This document shows positions 53,555-61,707 of a stretch of 64,000 nt of DNA, one piece after another. The translations under genes were made by a program, and so were the position numbers. The notes under the pieces are model-generated. The model was not told the origin of the DNA. It searched no databases and worked only from the letters and a program-made list of their open reading frames with translations. This stretch comes from Chryseobacterium piscicola. GTDB taxonomy: Bacteria > Bacteroidota > Bacteroidia > Flavobacteriales > Weeksellaceae. Location: contig NZ_FTOJ01000001.1 of the NCBI RefSeq assembly GCF_900156685.1, forward strand, positions 62,001-126,000, written 5' to 3'. Position 1 is the stretch's first letter, and the number at the start of each line of letters is the position of its first letter.

Positions 53555-54172
53555 TTATTCTTTCGTAAGAATTATATCAGTAGGTATCACAAAATTATAA
53601 TTTTTACCACTTGACAATCTTTCCTCAGAATCTGTCACTTTCCAGTGCGCTGTTACTGGATTACTCCCAGAGTCAATTGTCATGGTTAGAAAACCTCTTA
53701 AGGGCCAATATACAGAATTTGCTGGCTCAGTATTGACATCAAACAGATGACCATTTAGCTTATTTGGAATTGTTGAACTGGCAAAAATAACCGTTGCCCA
53801 TTGTGTAGAAGACACTCCAATATTAATTTCAGACGTATAAAGTATCTGTTGGTTTAATGTTCCAAAATCTTGGACCATCTTATAATGTCCATAAATATTA
53901 TCAGAATAAAATTTTACACTTAAGCCTTCGGAATCCTTATATGACCTCATTTCATCTTTCCATAAAGTAACCACAAAAGTTTTATTTCCAGACGTATATT
54001 TCCATGTACCTAAAAAAGGATCAAAATAATGATATAAATCCTTATAGTACTTTGGGTTTGCAGGAGGAAAATCGAATGATTTATTATCTGAATATATATT
54101 TTTATATTCAGAGATCTGTTGCGCAAAAATTGTATTTGTCGCAAGAAATAATATAAAAAAGATTTGTTTCAT
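53555..54172 (-). CDS. Exported FxGTW-family protein (DUF6705-like), partner of unit 2
   Basis: The 205-residue protein has a cleavable signal peptide (MKQIFFILFLATNTIFAQQ). The motif FDPFLGTWKYTSG is followed by beta-strand-like sequence ending FVIPTDIILTKE. It is homologous to the protein at 14951-15517 across the GTWK motif and the DIILTK end, although the two are otherwise diverged. It starts one base after the stop of the JAMM-like gene copy 2 and ends before the unit terminator. It is intact while the gene in front of it is broken, as would be seen if the partner is kept for protection. That role is inference from layout. Confidence 0.7.
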   Translation of the reverse strand: MKQIFFILFLATNTIFAQQISEYKNIYSDNKSFDFPPANPKYYKDLYHYFDPFLGTWKYTSGNKTFVVTLWKDEMRSYKDSEGLSVKFYSDNIYGHYKMVQDFGTLNQQILYTSEINIGVSSTQWATVIFASSTIPNKLNGHLFDVNTEPANSVYWPLRGFLTMTIDSGSNPVTAHWKVTDSEERLSSGKNYNFVIPTDIILTKE

Positions 54173-54173
54173 T

Positions 54174-55671
54174 TTAATTGCAGTTTTGAGAATTAACAGT
54201 TCCGTTTGACTTTAATGATATTTTTGAGTAAGATGAAAAATCACTATTGCTTTCAAAGAGAGAAACACCCGATGAAAGTCCTGTATCTTTTAAAAATTTC
54301 AAAAAATTTACTTTGTCAATTGCAGGACTGCTTGTTTCAGATATGAGACCAGGTGTTTCTTTATTATAATAAGTATCATATACTTTCTGTGTATTAAGCA
54401 GCTTGTCCATGTCAACAGTTTGCCCAACGTTATTGGGGTCTAAATAATAAAAGAAATTTTGAAAAACTGCACCATTTTCAATTGTCATCGCATATTTTGT
54501 ACCATCTGCTGTAATAACATAAAAAATAAAATTTGAAACATCAATATGATTGTTGATGATGAGTTGATTTATTTTTGCTAAATCATCCCATGTAAAAACG
54601 GAATACGTACCGTTTCCTGTAGAACCTACCGCATCATGTGTATGCACTATTATCACATAGTTTGCGATGGATTATTGTCAATTTCAATTGTTCCAGCCGT
54701 TCCCAAAGGAAAATCCTGAATAGGATTAGTGGTAGTGGAAGTAGCTGACGCATCAATAAAAAATCCATTCTCATGATTTTGCGAGGTTGTTCCCGCAATT
54801 GTAACCAAAGAAGGTTTTAATTTAGAATACTTTACATTTGCGTTCTTTATTTTATCACAAGGGTTTGCTGCAGCCCCAAAGCCTCCTCCAGGATTATACG
54901 GCCCTGTAGAAATAGGGCTCGGTCCAGGTCCATTGCCAGGAGATACTCCACCGCCACAATCTGCAGGTAACATTACATATTGTATCATGTAAAATCCTGC
55001 ATCAGCCGGTGTGCAATCCATATGTCCTGGTGTTCCACAGAGGCAACCGGGATCACCTGTTTCATGTTGTTGATTACTGCTGCAAACTCCCGGAACCCAG
55101 ACATACTGTTGAAAAGCAACCTGTGGACAATATATTGCTTTTTGCGTTGCAGAACCATCCCGCAATTGTCCTAAATACTTCAATTTTACATGCTTGGTTA
55201 CTTCTTCTTTTGCAACTTGGCTCTGATGATTTACAATGATGCTGTCATATCTTATAAATACGCATCAAAAACACCATTATCCTGTTCGTTTACAACATAA
55301 TTTTCAAGGTACGCAGACTTATCATTATTTTCTGAATAAAAAGTGTAGGTTTTCTTCCCTGTTTCATGTTCAGAAATATAAACATATTCTGCATCAATCT
55401 TAAAGTTGTTAATTAAGAAAGTTTTCGAATTCTCCGCAACTTTATTATTTTTCTTTAGGCTTTTAAATTTTAGTTTTTCGAATAGATGAGGGACTTCATT
55501 TTTAAATTCAACATACCTAAGTTGTCTTAGAAGATTCTCACTGGTAATTCTGCTGTATTCCTGTTCGCTCTGTAAAAGCTCACTTGAGCAGGAAAAGAGA
55601 ATAAATAGAAAAAAAAACATCTGCCCATACCACCTTATGTGATGAATGGGCGTTAATAATTTTAGTTTCAT
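54174..55671 (-). pseudogene. Accessory JAMM-like lipoprotein gene, copy 2 (two frameshifts)
   Basis: Read through, this is a gene of about 499 codons. A 139-codon lipoprotein-like part (55671-55252, with FSCSSELLQSEQ and KKTYTFYSENNDKSA) ends in DAYL-stop. The next frame carries IRYDSIIVNHQSQVAKEEV into YLGQLRDGSATQ, the Cys-rich segment and a Gly/Pro linker. A second frame change at about 54654 joins it to a C-terminal domain with HTHDAVGSTGNGTYSVFTWDD and NFLKFLKDTGLSSGV, ending NCN. The HxH and T/SxxD residues match the JAMM pattern. The front is nearly identical to copy 1 and the C-terminal domain is strongly diverged. An intact partner gene follows after one base. Confidence 0.75.
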
Positions 55672-55862
55672 TATGTAAATAGATTAAGTTTCAAAATTTG
55701 TCTCACAAAAATAGGATTTTTTCCTTTTTACACAACTCTTTGTGTCTTTTTTACAAATTAAAAGGAATAATTTTGAAAATAATTACGGGAATCCACAATT
55801 ACACGAACAATTTATAAATAAATAAAAAAACCGCTGCACAAAAGTATAGCGGTCTTGAGATT
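54852..55862. repeat. 1-kb direct repeat, copy 2
   Basis: This is the second copy of the repeat at 52528-53540, from TTATCACA to GAGATT. The two copies bracket the divergent C-terminal domain and partner gene of unit 2, so homologous recombination between them would remove or exchange that cassette. Confidence 0.9.
55824..55854 (-). terminator. Terminator of the bacilliredoxin gene
   Basis: ACCGCT (55830-55835) and AGCGGT (55848-55853) pair; on the minus strand seven T follow. It lies directly after the bacilliredoxin stop and is the original of, or a copy of, the hairpin at 53502-53532. Confidence 0.7.
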
Positions 55863-55878
55863 ATTAAAAAAAATATTA

Positions 55879-56289
55879 CTAACAATACTCGTCGTAAGCA
55901 GCCTGAAGATTGGCAGCGATGGCTCCCGCAGGATTTCCTTCGATGTGGTGTCTTTCAAGCATGTGTACCAATTCTCCGTCTTTGAAAAGCGCTACACATG
56001 GTGAGCTTGGAGGAAATGGCGCTAAATGTTTTCTGGCTTCTGATACTGCATCTACATCATAACCTGCGAAAACAGTCGTAAGATGATCTGGCTTCTTTTC
56101 TCCAGTTAAAGAGTACACAACTCCGGGTCTTGCAGCACCTGCCGCACAACCACAAACTGAATTGATCACCAAAAGCGTAGTTCCCGACTGCTTCAATGCA
56201 GTTTCCACAGCTGTTGGAGTATCTAAATTTTCAAAGCCTTTATCTGTGAGCTCTGCCTTCATTGGCATTACTAAATCTGTTGGATACAT
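55879..56289 (-). CDS. BrxA/BrxB-family bacilliredoxin
   Basis: The 136-residue thioredoxin-fold protein has the CGC active site in VINSVCGCAAGAARPG and the family start MYPTDLVMPMKAEL. The cis-Pro loop PPSSPCVALF and the final AAYDEYC also fit. In Firmicutes bacilliredoxins remove bacillithiol from proteins; many Bacteroidota also make bacillithiol, so the same role is plausible. It is a single-gene transcript with a TAAATTTG box upstream and a terminator downstream, next to the accessory patch. Confidence 0.93.
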   Translation of the reverse strand: MYPTDLVMPMKAELTDKGFENLDTPTAVETALKQSGTTLLVINSVCGCAAGAARPGVVYSLTGEKKPDHLTTVFAGYDVDAVSEARKHLAPFPPSSPCVALFKDGELVHMLERHHIEGNPAGAIAANLQAAYDEYC

Positions 56290-56314
56290 ATATTAATTCG
56301 TTTTTTATTCTGTA

Positions 56315-56322
56315 CAAATTTA
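56315..56322 (-). promoter_or_regulatory. -7 box of the bacilliredoxin gene (TAAATTTG)
   Basis: The minus strand reads TAAATTTG, matching TAnnTTTG, 25 bases before the ATG at 56289. Confidence 0.55.
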
Positions 56323-56380
56323 CAACAATTATCTTTTTTAATTGATTTATAAAAACTATTTGAAACTTCAAGAAAAGCAA

Positions 56381-56430
56381 TATTGAGAAATACTCAATAA
56401 TATTTGTTAATTCATAAATATTTGTTAATT
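56381..56430. promoter_or_regulatory. Inverted and direct repeats in the bacilliredoxin-yqeY gap
   Basis: TATTGAG (56381-56387) and CTCAATA (56393-56399) form a perfect seven-base inverted repeat. AATATTTGTTAATT occurs at 56399-56412 and again at 56417-56430. They lie in a 412-base gap with no convincing gene; an 18-codon frame at 56458-56514 starts just after. The repeats may be a regulator site or AT-rich chance. Confidence 0.3.
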
Positions 56431-56555
56431 TTGAATAGATTCTAAAACCGATTTTCTATGAAAAAAAATCGATTCTTAAACATTATTTATTCACGTAAAC
56501 TTTATTTCAAGTAATAAACCTCCCTCTAAGTATTAAATTTGAAGTTTTAGTTTCA

Positions 56556-56590
56556 AAAAAAATGAAGCCCGAAAAAAAATTCCGGGCTTC
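56556..56590 (-). terminator. Terminator at the end of the division-gene cluster
   Basis: GAAGCCCG (56564-56571) pairs perfectly with CGGGCTTC (56583-56590). On the minus strand a run of eight T follows after one A. It ends the ...ftsZ-yqeY transcript. Confidence 0.8.
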
Positions 56591-56636
56591 TTTAATCAAA
56601 TCGATATGCAAAGGTTGAATATCCAAAAATATAAAT

Positions 56637-56700
56637 GATAATTGACGGATGATAGTTGATGAATTGCTTATCAATCAACATTTATCTGTCATCAATCATG
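56637..56700. repeat. Simple word repeat after yqeY
   Basis: Variants of a GATAATTGACGGATGATAGTTGATG-type word are followed by partially complementary CAATCAACA and TGTCATCAATCAT. The same kind of word recurs in the ftsA-ftsZ gap (59168-59222). It does not look coding. Confidence 0.5.
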
Positions 56701-56701
56701 T

Positions 56702-57148
56702 CTATGAAAGCAGCTTCTTCGCCATCTCGGAAATGCTTTTCCCGTCAGATTTTCCGGCTAAGTTTTTTGAAGCTAATCCCATTACTTTTCCTAAATCCTT
56801 AATAGATTCTGCGCCAGTTTCTGAGATAATCTGTTTTATTTCTGCTTCTAATTCTTCTGAAGATAATTGTGCAGGTAAAAACTTCTCAATGACTTTCATC
56901 TGAGCGTCTTCTACTTCTGCCAAATCATTTCTTCCTTGGGCAGTAAATTGCTCATAAGAATCTTTACGTTGCTTGATCATTCTCTGCAAAATAGCAATTT
57001 CCTGCTCAGAAGAAACTTCAGCCCCAAGAGCTTCGGTTTTCAATAATAATATCTGAGATTTTACAGCTCTCAAAGAATCTAAAGCTACTCTGTCTTTAGC
57101 TCTCATCGCTGTTTTTATTGCTTCACTTATGGTAAGTTCTAAACTCAT
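56702..57148 (-). CDS. GatB/YqeY-domain protein
   Basis: The 148-residue helical protein matches the YqeY family, related to the C-terminal tRNA-binding domain of amidotransferase GatB. Examples are the start SLELTISEAIKTAMRAKD, the middle EIAILQRMIKQRKDSYEQ and the end DLGKVMGLASKNLAGKSDG. Its role as a free-standing protein is unclear; tRNA amidation is suspected. The ATG at 57148 is used because upstream in-frame codons come from a simple repeat. It is the last gene of the ftsQ-ftsA-ftsZ run, the usual Flavobacteriia order. Confidence 0.9.
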   Translation of the reverse strand: MSLELTISEAIKTAMRAKDRVALDSLRAVKSQILLLKTEALGAEVSSEQEIAILQRMIKQRKDSYEQFTAQGRNDLAEVEDAQMKVIEKFLPAQLSSEELEAEIKQIISETGAESIKDLGKVMGLASKNLAGKSDGKSISEMAKKLLS

Positions 57149-57156
57149 ATTTTTTG

Positions 57157-57235
57157 GCTTTATGCTCTTGGCTATAAGCAATAAGCTTAATCAACTTTCG
57201 AATAGGAAAGCCTATAGCTTATCGCTTACAGCAAT
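57157..57235. repeat. Simple inverted word repeat between ftsZ and yqeY
   Basis: GGCTATAAGCAATAAGC near 57166 is answered by the reverse-complement-like CTATAGCTTATCGCTTACAGC near 57215. The arms could fold into a hairpin in the mRNA between the two genes. Confidence 0.5.
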
Positions 57236-59149
57236 TTAGTCTACGTCTTTATTTAAAAATCTGTTTTCTCTGATTTGTATAGAACCTTCGTTGTTTTCAG
57301 ACATGAAACTGTGTATGTTTTGGTCTGAAGCGTTGGCTCCATCTATTGAGATATTTTTTCTTTTGAAAGCGGGTACCGTTTCGAAGTCATCTTGCTTATC
57401 AAAACTTTGGTAGCGAGAATTGAATTCTTTCAGTTTATTTCTTCTTTCAAAAACTTTTTCTTGATCTGCAGGTTTATTCACAAACGTAAATTCAGACTCT
57501 GTCTGTCTTGTAGTTTCTACTTCCACTCTTTTTTCAAAAACAGGTTGTCCGGCTGTTTTCGGCTGTTCTGGAGTTTGGTAGAATGTTTCAACTTTGTGAG
57601 TTGTTTCTTCGGTTTTTTTCTCGATTACGGTAGAAACCTCCACTTCATTTTTCGGTTGTGCAGAATCATATTTCGGTTCTACAAGAGGTTCGTTAACTGT
57701 AAAATTAAACTCAACGGGTTTCTCTTGAGAGAAATTATTGCTGAATGAACTGTCTTTAATCTCCTCTTTTTTATTTTCAAAATCAAAAGAAAACGACTGA
57801 ATTTCTAAGTCATTCGGGTCATCTTCAAATGTGAATAGATTTACACTTTCCTCATTAGCCTCCTCGTCACTTCTCCAGCTTTGAGCAGCATATTCTGTCG
57901 TATCTTCTTCTCTATCAGAGAATTTCACTGCTGTTTTTACATCTTCATCCTCAATAATCATTTTTTTTTCAGAAGACGACAATTTAAATTGCGGTGTATC
58001 CTGCTCTTCATCATCCAATCTGAAAAGGTTTTTTCCTCCGAAATCATACCCTTTCTCTGGAGTAATTTCTCTCTCTTCCTTTGTTTTGAAAGGCGAAGTT
58101 TTGGGCATATCCAAAGCATCATTCAAACCAATTCTGATTTTCTCAGTAGGGCCTGAAAACTTTTGATTGTCATTAGAAAAACCAGTAGCAATCACCAAAA
58201 CACTCACTGCATCGCCTAATTCTTCGTCTGCACCTACACCAAAAATAATGTCTGCTGTATGGCCTGCTTCTTTCTGGATATAATCCATGATGATGCCAAT
58301 TTCGTCCATGGTAGCTTCTTCTACTCCACTTCTAATCAACAATAATACATTTCTTGCGCCTGTAATCTTGTTGTCATTTAATAATGGTGAATCTAATGCT
58401 TTTCTTACAGCTTCTTCTGCTTTGTTTTCCCCAGAAGCCATTCCTGTAGACATTAACGCTGTACCAGAATTTTGGAGTACAGATTTAGCATCTCTAAAGT
58501 CAATATTAACATCAAAATATCCTGTAATAACCTCTGCCATCCCTTTAGCGGCGTTGGTTAAAACTTCATCGGCCTTAGAGAAACCTTGTTTGAAACCTAA
58601 ATTTCCGAACTGTTGTCTCAATTTATCATTGTTGATAACGATTAAAGAATCAACATTATTCCTAAGCTTCTCTAGTCCTAATTCTGCTTGATCTAATCTT
58701 CTTTTACCTTCAAAGCTGAAAGGCACAGTTACGATTCCTACGGTAAGAATCCCCATGTCTTTTGCCACTTTTGCGATAACCGGAGCCGCACCCGTACCTG
58801 TACCACCGCCCATTCCGGCAGTGATGAAGACCATTTTGGTGTTTTGCCCCATCGCCGCTTTGATATCTTCTATGCTTTCGATTGCTGATTTTTCTCCAAC
58901 TTCTGGATCAGCACCTGCACCAAGACCCTCGGTAATAGTTGTTCCAAGCTGTACTTTATTGGCAACAGGGTTGTTGTCTAGTGTTTGTGCATCTGTATTA
59001 CAAATTACAAAATCTACCCCGTGAATACCTTTTTCGTACATGTGCTTCAGAGCGTTATTTCCTCCTCCTCCAACACCGATTACTTTTATGATTGATGAAT
59101 TTCCTTTCGGCAAATCAAATGAAAACCCTTGTGTTCCTATATTTTCCAT
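57236..59149 (-). CDS. ftsZ: Cell division GTPase FtsZ
   Basis: FtsZ polymerises into the division ring. The GTPase core (about 1-330) shows IIKVIGVGGGGNNAL, the tubulin signature MGGGTGTGAAPVIAKVA, and the T7-loop region VLTNAAKGMAEVITGYFDVNIDF with the catalytic acidic residue. The 637-residue protein has an unusually long acidic linker (about 335-600), as in other Flavobacteriia. The C-terminal peptide SIQIRENRFLNKDVD probably binds FtsA. It lies 81 bases after ftsA in the same cluster. Confidence 0.96.
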   Translation of the reverse strand: MENIGTQGFSFDLPKGNSSIIKVIGVGGGGNNALKHMYEKGIHGVDFVICNTDAQTLDNNPVANKVQLGTTITEGLGAGADPEVGEKSAIESIEDIKAAMGQNTKMVFITAGMGGGTGTGAAPVIAKVAKDMGILTVGIVTVPFSFEGKRRLDQAELGLEKLRNNVDSLIVINNDKLRQQFGNLGFKQGFSKADEVLTNAAKGMAEVITGYFDVNIDFRDAKSVLQNSGTALMSTGMASGENKAEEAVRKALDSPLLNDNKITGARNVLLLIRSGVEEATMDEIGIIMDYIQKEAGHTADIIFGVGADEELGDAVSVLVIATGFSNDNQKFSGPTEKIRIGLNDALDMPKTSPFKTKEEREITPEKGYDFGGKNLFRLDDEEQDTPQFKLSSSEKKMIIEDEDVKTAVKFSDREEDTTEYAAQSWRSDEEANEESVNLFTFEDDPNDLEIQSFSFDFENKKEEIKDSSFSNNFSQEKPVEFNFTVNEPLVEPKYDSAQPKNEVEVSTVIEKKTEETTHKVETFYQTPEQPKTAGQPVFEKRVEVETTRQTESEFTFVNKPADQEKVFERRNKLKEFNSRYQSFDKQDDFETVPAFKRKNISIDGANASDQNIHSFMSENNEGSIQIRENRFLNKDVD

Positions 59150-59167
59150 GCTTATATTTTTTATAAT

Positions 59168-59222
59168 TGATTAATGATTATTGATGGTTGACAATCATTT
59201 ATCGCTTAACATTCATTCTATA
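59168..59222. repeat. Simple word repeat between ftsA and ftsZ
   Basis: The gap contains TTAATGATTATTGATGGTTG followed by CAATCATTTATCGCTTAACA. The words are related in type to those at 56637-56700. Confidence 0.45.
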
Positions 59223-59230
59223 TCTATTTT

Positions 59231-60622
59231 TTATTCTACTTCCTCAAAGAATTTTTTAACTTTCTCCATTAGCGACTGCCCAAATGTAGGTTTAGAAGAC
59301 CCTCTTTTTGTACGAACATCGTATTTGGGAGTTTCCTCTGGCAAATCGTTCTGTGGCATTTGCGGTTTGTTTTCTTCTTCTGAAACCTCTACTGTATCTG
59401 TTTTTTTTGCTTTAGGCTCTTCTACAGGTACAATTTCTTCTGGAGTATTTATTTTTTTATCTCTAATCTTTAAGCTTTCCATTAATAAACCGATTGAGGT
59501 AGCAAATTCTGGTCCTTTAAGATACTGATTTTTATCGTTCGCAACGTATTCATTTGCAAAACCAATTCTGCTGTCGAATCCTGTGGTATAATTGGCTAAC
59601 TGACGAAGATGCTTTAGGTTTGATCCACCACCCGTTAAAACAATTCCTGCAATCAATTTTTTCTTTTGATCGAAAGCTCCGTAAGCTTTCAATTCTGTAT
59701 TAACAAGGTCTAAAATTTCTTCAACTCTTGCATTGATAATTTGTGCTAAAGTTTTAAGTGAAATTTCTTTGTCTGGCCTTCCGTGAAGTCCAGGAATAGT
59801 TACATAAGTACTATCTTTTTCTAATTCTGGAACTGCAGAGCCAAATTTTACTTTTAATTGCTCAGCGTGTTTTTCTATGATAGAACAGCCTTCCTTAATG
59901 TCTTCGGTAATAATTCCGCCACCATAAGGAATGACGCATGTATGACGGATAATACTGTCTTTGAAGATGGCAATATCTGTAGTTCCTCCACCAATATCAA
60001 CGATGGCAACGCCTGCCTCTTTTTCTTCTTTAGTTAAGACAGCTTCAGAAGATGCCAATGGTTCTAAGGTAAGCGCTTCCATTTCAAGACCCGCTTCTCT
60101 TACGCATCTTGCAATATTTCTGATGCTACCCATTTGCCCCACTACAACGTGGAATTTAGCTTCCAGACGACTTCCGTGCATACCTATAGGCTCTTGGATT
60201 TCTCCTTCAGAATCCACTTTATATTCCTGCGGTAAAACGTGAATAATTTCTTCCCCAGGCAACATGACTAATTTTTTCACCTGATCTTTTAGTGCCTCGA
60301 TGTCATCATCTGTGATAAATTTATCCGGATGTTCACGCATAATATAATCTGAATGCTGCAACGAACGGATGTGTTTGCCCGCAATACCTACCGTAACTTT
60401 ACGAATGGGCACTCCAGCACTCGACTGTGCTTCAGACACAGCTGCTTTGATTGAATTAATGGTTTGCGAAATGTTATTCACAATACCTTTGTGTACACCA
60501 AGACTTTTGGCCTTTCCTACACCGAGTATTTCTATTTTCCCGTGTGCATTCCTTCTTCCGACAATGGCGACAATTTTGGTTGTCCCGATGTCAAGACCTA
60601 CTGAATACTCTTGATTTTCCAT
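59231..60622 (-). CDS. ftsA: Cell division protein FtsA
   Basis: FtsA is the actin-like protein that ties FtsZ to the membrane. The 463-residue protein has the phosphate loops YSVGLDIGTTKIVAIVG and VAIVDIGGGTTDIAIF, the adenosine motif VLTGGGSNLKHL, and the 1C domain region between them. The C-terminus ends in the amphipathic membrane-targeting helix GQSLMEKVKKFFEEVE after an acidic linker. It lies between ftsQ and ftsZ, the standard order. Confidence 0.96.
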   Translation of the reverse strand: MENQEYSVGLDIGTTKIVAIVGRRNAHGKIEILGVGKAKSLGVHKGIVNNISQTINSIKAAVSEAQSSAGVPIRKVTVGIAGKHIRSLQHSDYIMREHPDKFITDDDIEALKDQVKKLVMLPGEEIIHVLPQEYKVDSEGEIQEPIGMHGSRLEAKFHVVVGQMGSIRNIARCVREAGLEMEALTLEPLASSEAVLTKEEKEAGVAIVDIGGGTTDIAIFKDSIIRHTCVIPYGGGIITEDIKEGCSIIEKHAEQLKVKFGSAVPELEKDSTYVTIPGLHGRPDKEISLKTLAQIINARVEEILDLVNTELKAYGAFDQKKKLIAGIVLTGGGSNLKHLRQLANYTTGFDSRIGFANEYVANDKNQYLKGPEFATSIGLLMESLKIRDKKINTPEEIVPVEEPKAKKTDTVEVSEEENKPQMPQNDLPEETPKYDVRTKRGSSKPTFGQSLMEKVKKFFEEVE

Positions 60623-60713
60623 TGTGTTATATCGATTTGATTTTTTATTTATTTAAAATTTTAATAGAATTTATCCTAATCTTTTATTAGCTCGTCTTTG
60701 TGGGATTATTACC

Positions 60714-61664
60714 CTATTCTATTTTTACCCTTGCCTTTGTTTTTGGCTTGGTAGCGGCTTTTTTATCTGGAGATTTCTTCTTTTCTTTTGGTTTCACAGC
60801 CTCTTTAGATTTAGAAGAAGAGCTTAGCTTTTTGGCAGCAGATTTAGTTGTTGTTTCATTTTTTTTGATGGGACTTACAGTTGTTGCAGCTTTTGCCAGG
60901 TCTTTATGTCCTACTTTTAAAATACTGTCATTCTCCTTAAAATAAGGATTCAACGTTGTCACAATTTGATTATCATACTTTACAGAAATCATACTGTACT
61001 TTTGTGAGTCTTGAAACACCAAAAATTTCTCTACAAAAGTTTTAAATCCTTTCACTTTGAAGTCAATATGCTCTAAATCGCCAATTTCTACCTTATAATT
61101 TCCCTCGCTAGTTAAAAGATTATAGCTGTCTTTGTTTTTTGAAATTCCTATAAAATATTTTTTACTAAAATCGTCTTTATCTATTTTAGAAACCAATTCT
61201 GCTACTTTTTCGTATTCGTTTTTCTTCACATCACCGGTAACCAACATACATGGATGAGAATAGGTTTTGGAAATAGGAAACTCATTCCCTTTTTCGTCTA
61301 CATAAAAATCTTTTCCGTTATAATTTAATCTAAAAACAGGAACTCTTTGTTTGATATCTAAGTTCAATTTTCCATTTAAATTTAAATAAACATTCGCGCT
61401 GTCTACTGCAGGAAGGGCATTGATTTTCTTTTCCAATTCCGGAATATTGAGATCTCCCACTTTCCCTGAAGGGTTTACTTTGATTACAATTTGTTTAATA
61501 TCTTTTTCGTCTATGAAATAAACGGGAGTTTTCTCATTCATTTTTACAGAAATTTTCTCATCCGTAATCTTCTGACCACTGAATTTCTTCAACGAGAAAC
61601 TCAGCAGAAAACCAAGAATGATTACTGTGATGGCAATTTTTAAAATTCTGTATTTGTTTTTCAT
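60714..61664 (-). CDS. ftsQ: Cell division protein FtsQ
   Basis: FtsQ is a single-pass division protein that links FtsB/L to other divisome parts. It has a membrane helix at residues 9-25 (IAITVIILGFLLSFSLK), a POTRA-like domain, and a beta domain containing PVFRLNYNGKDFYVDEKG and YSMISVKYDNQIVTTLNP. The 316 residues end in a Lys-, Ser- and Pro-rich periplasmic tail of about 60 residues (KSAAKKLSSSSKSKEAVKPK), longer than in E. coli and probably disordered. The identification rests on position and the sequence pattern. Confidence 0.9.
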   Translation of the reverse strand: MKNKYRILKIAITVIILGFLLSFSLKKFSGQKITDEKISVKMNEKTPVYFIDEKDIKQIVIKVNPSGKVGDLNIPELEKKINALPAVDSANVYLNLNGKLNLDIKQRVPVFRLNYNGKDFYVDEKGNEFPISKTYSHPCMLVTGDVKKNEYEKVAELVSKIDKDDFSKKYFIGISKNKDSYNLLTSEGNYKVEIGDLEHIDFKVKGFKTFVEKFLVFQDSQKYSMISVKYDNQIVTTLNPYFKENDSILKVGHKDLAKAATTVSPIKKNETTTKSAAKKLSSSSKSKEAVKPKEKKKSPDKKAATKPKTKARVKIE

Positions 61665-61671
61665 TGTTTCT

Positions 61672-61707
61672 AAGATGACAGATTTTAGACGTCAGATTTC
61701 AGACATT
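61672..61707. repeat. Simple word repeat between murC and ftsQ
   Basis: On the minus strand TCTGAAATCTGACGTCT and AAAATCTGTCATCTTAG are variants of a TCTGA-type word. They fill most of the 60-base gap. Confidence 0.5.

Noticed and set aside
53555..54172. Lipocalin or avidin-like assignment from the GTW motif
   Set aside because: A GxW motif alone is too weak; the two homologues share only the GTWK region and the DIILTK end, so no named fold is claimed.
52928..55254. Programmed -1 frameshifting as the normal expression mode of the accessory genes
   Set aside because: No slippery heptamer or clear downstream structure is visible, and both copies carry other inactivating lesions; kept only as an alternative in the findings.
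51684..55878. Insertion sequence or transposon carrying the accessory units
   Set aside because: No transposase, terminal inverted repeats or target duplication are visible; the duplication is explained by the 1-kb direct repeats.
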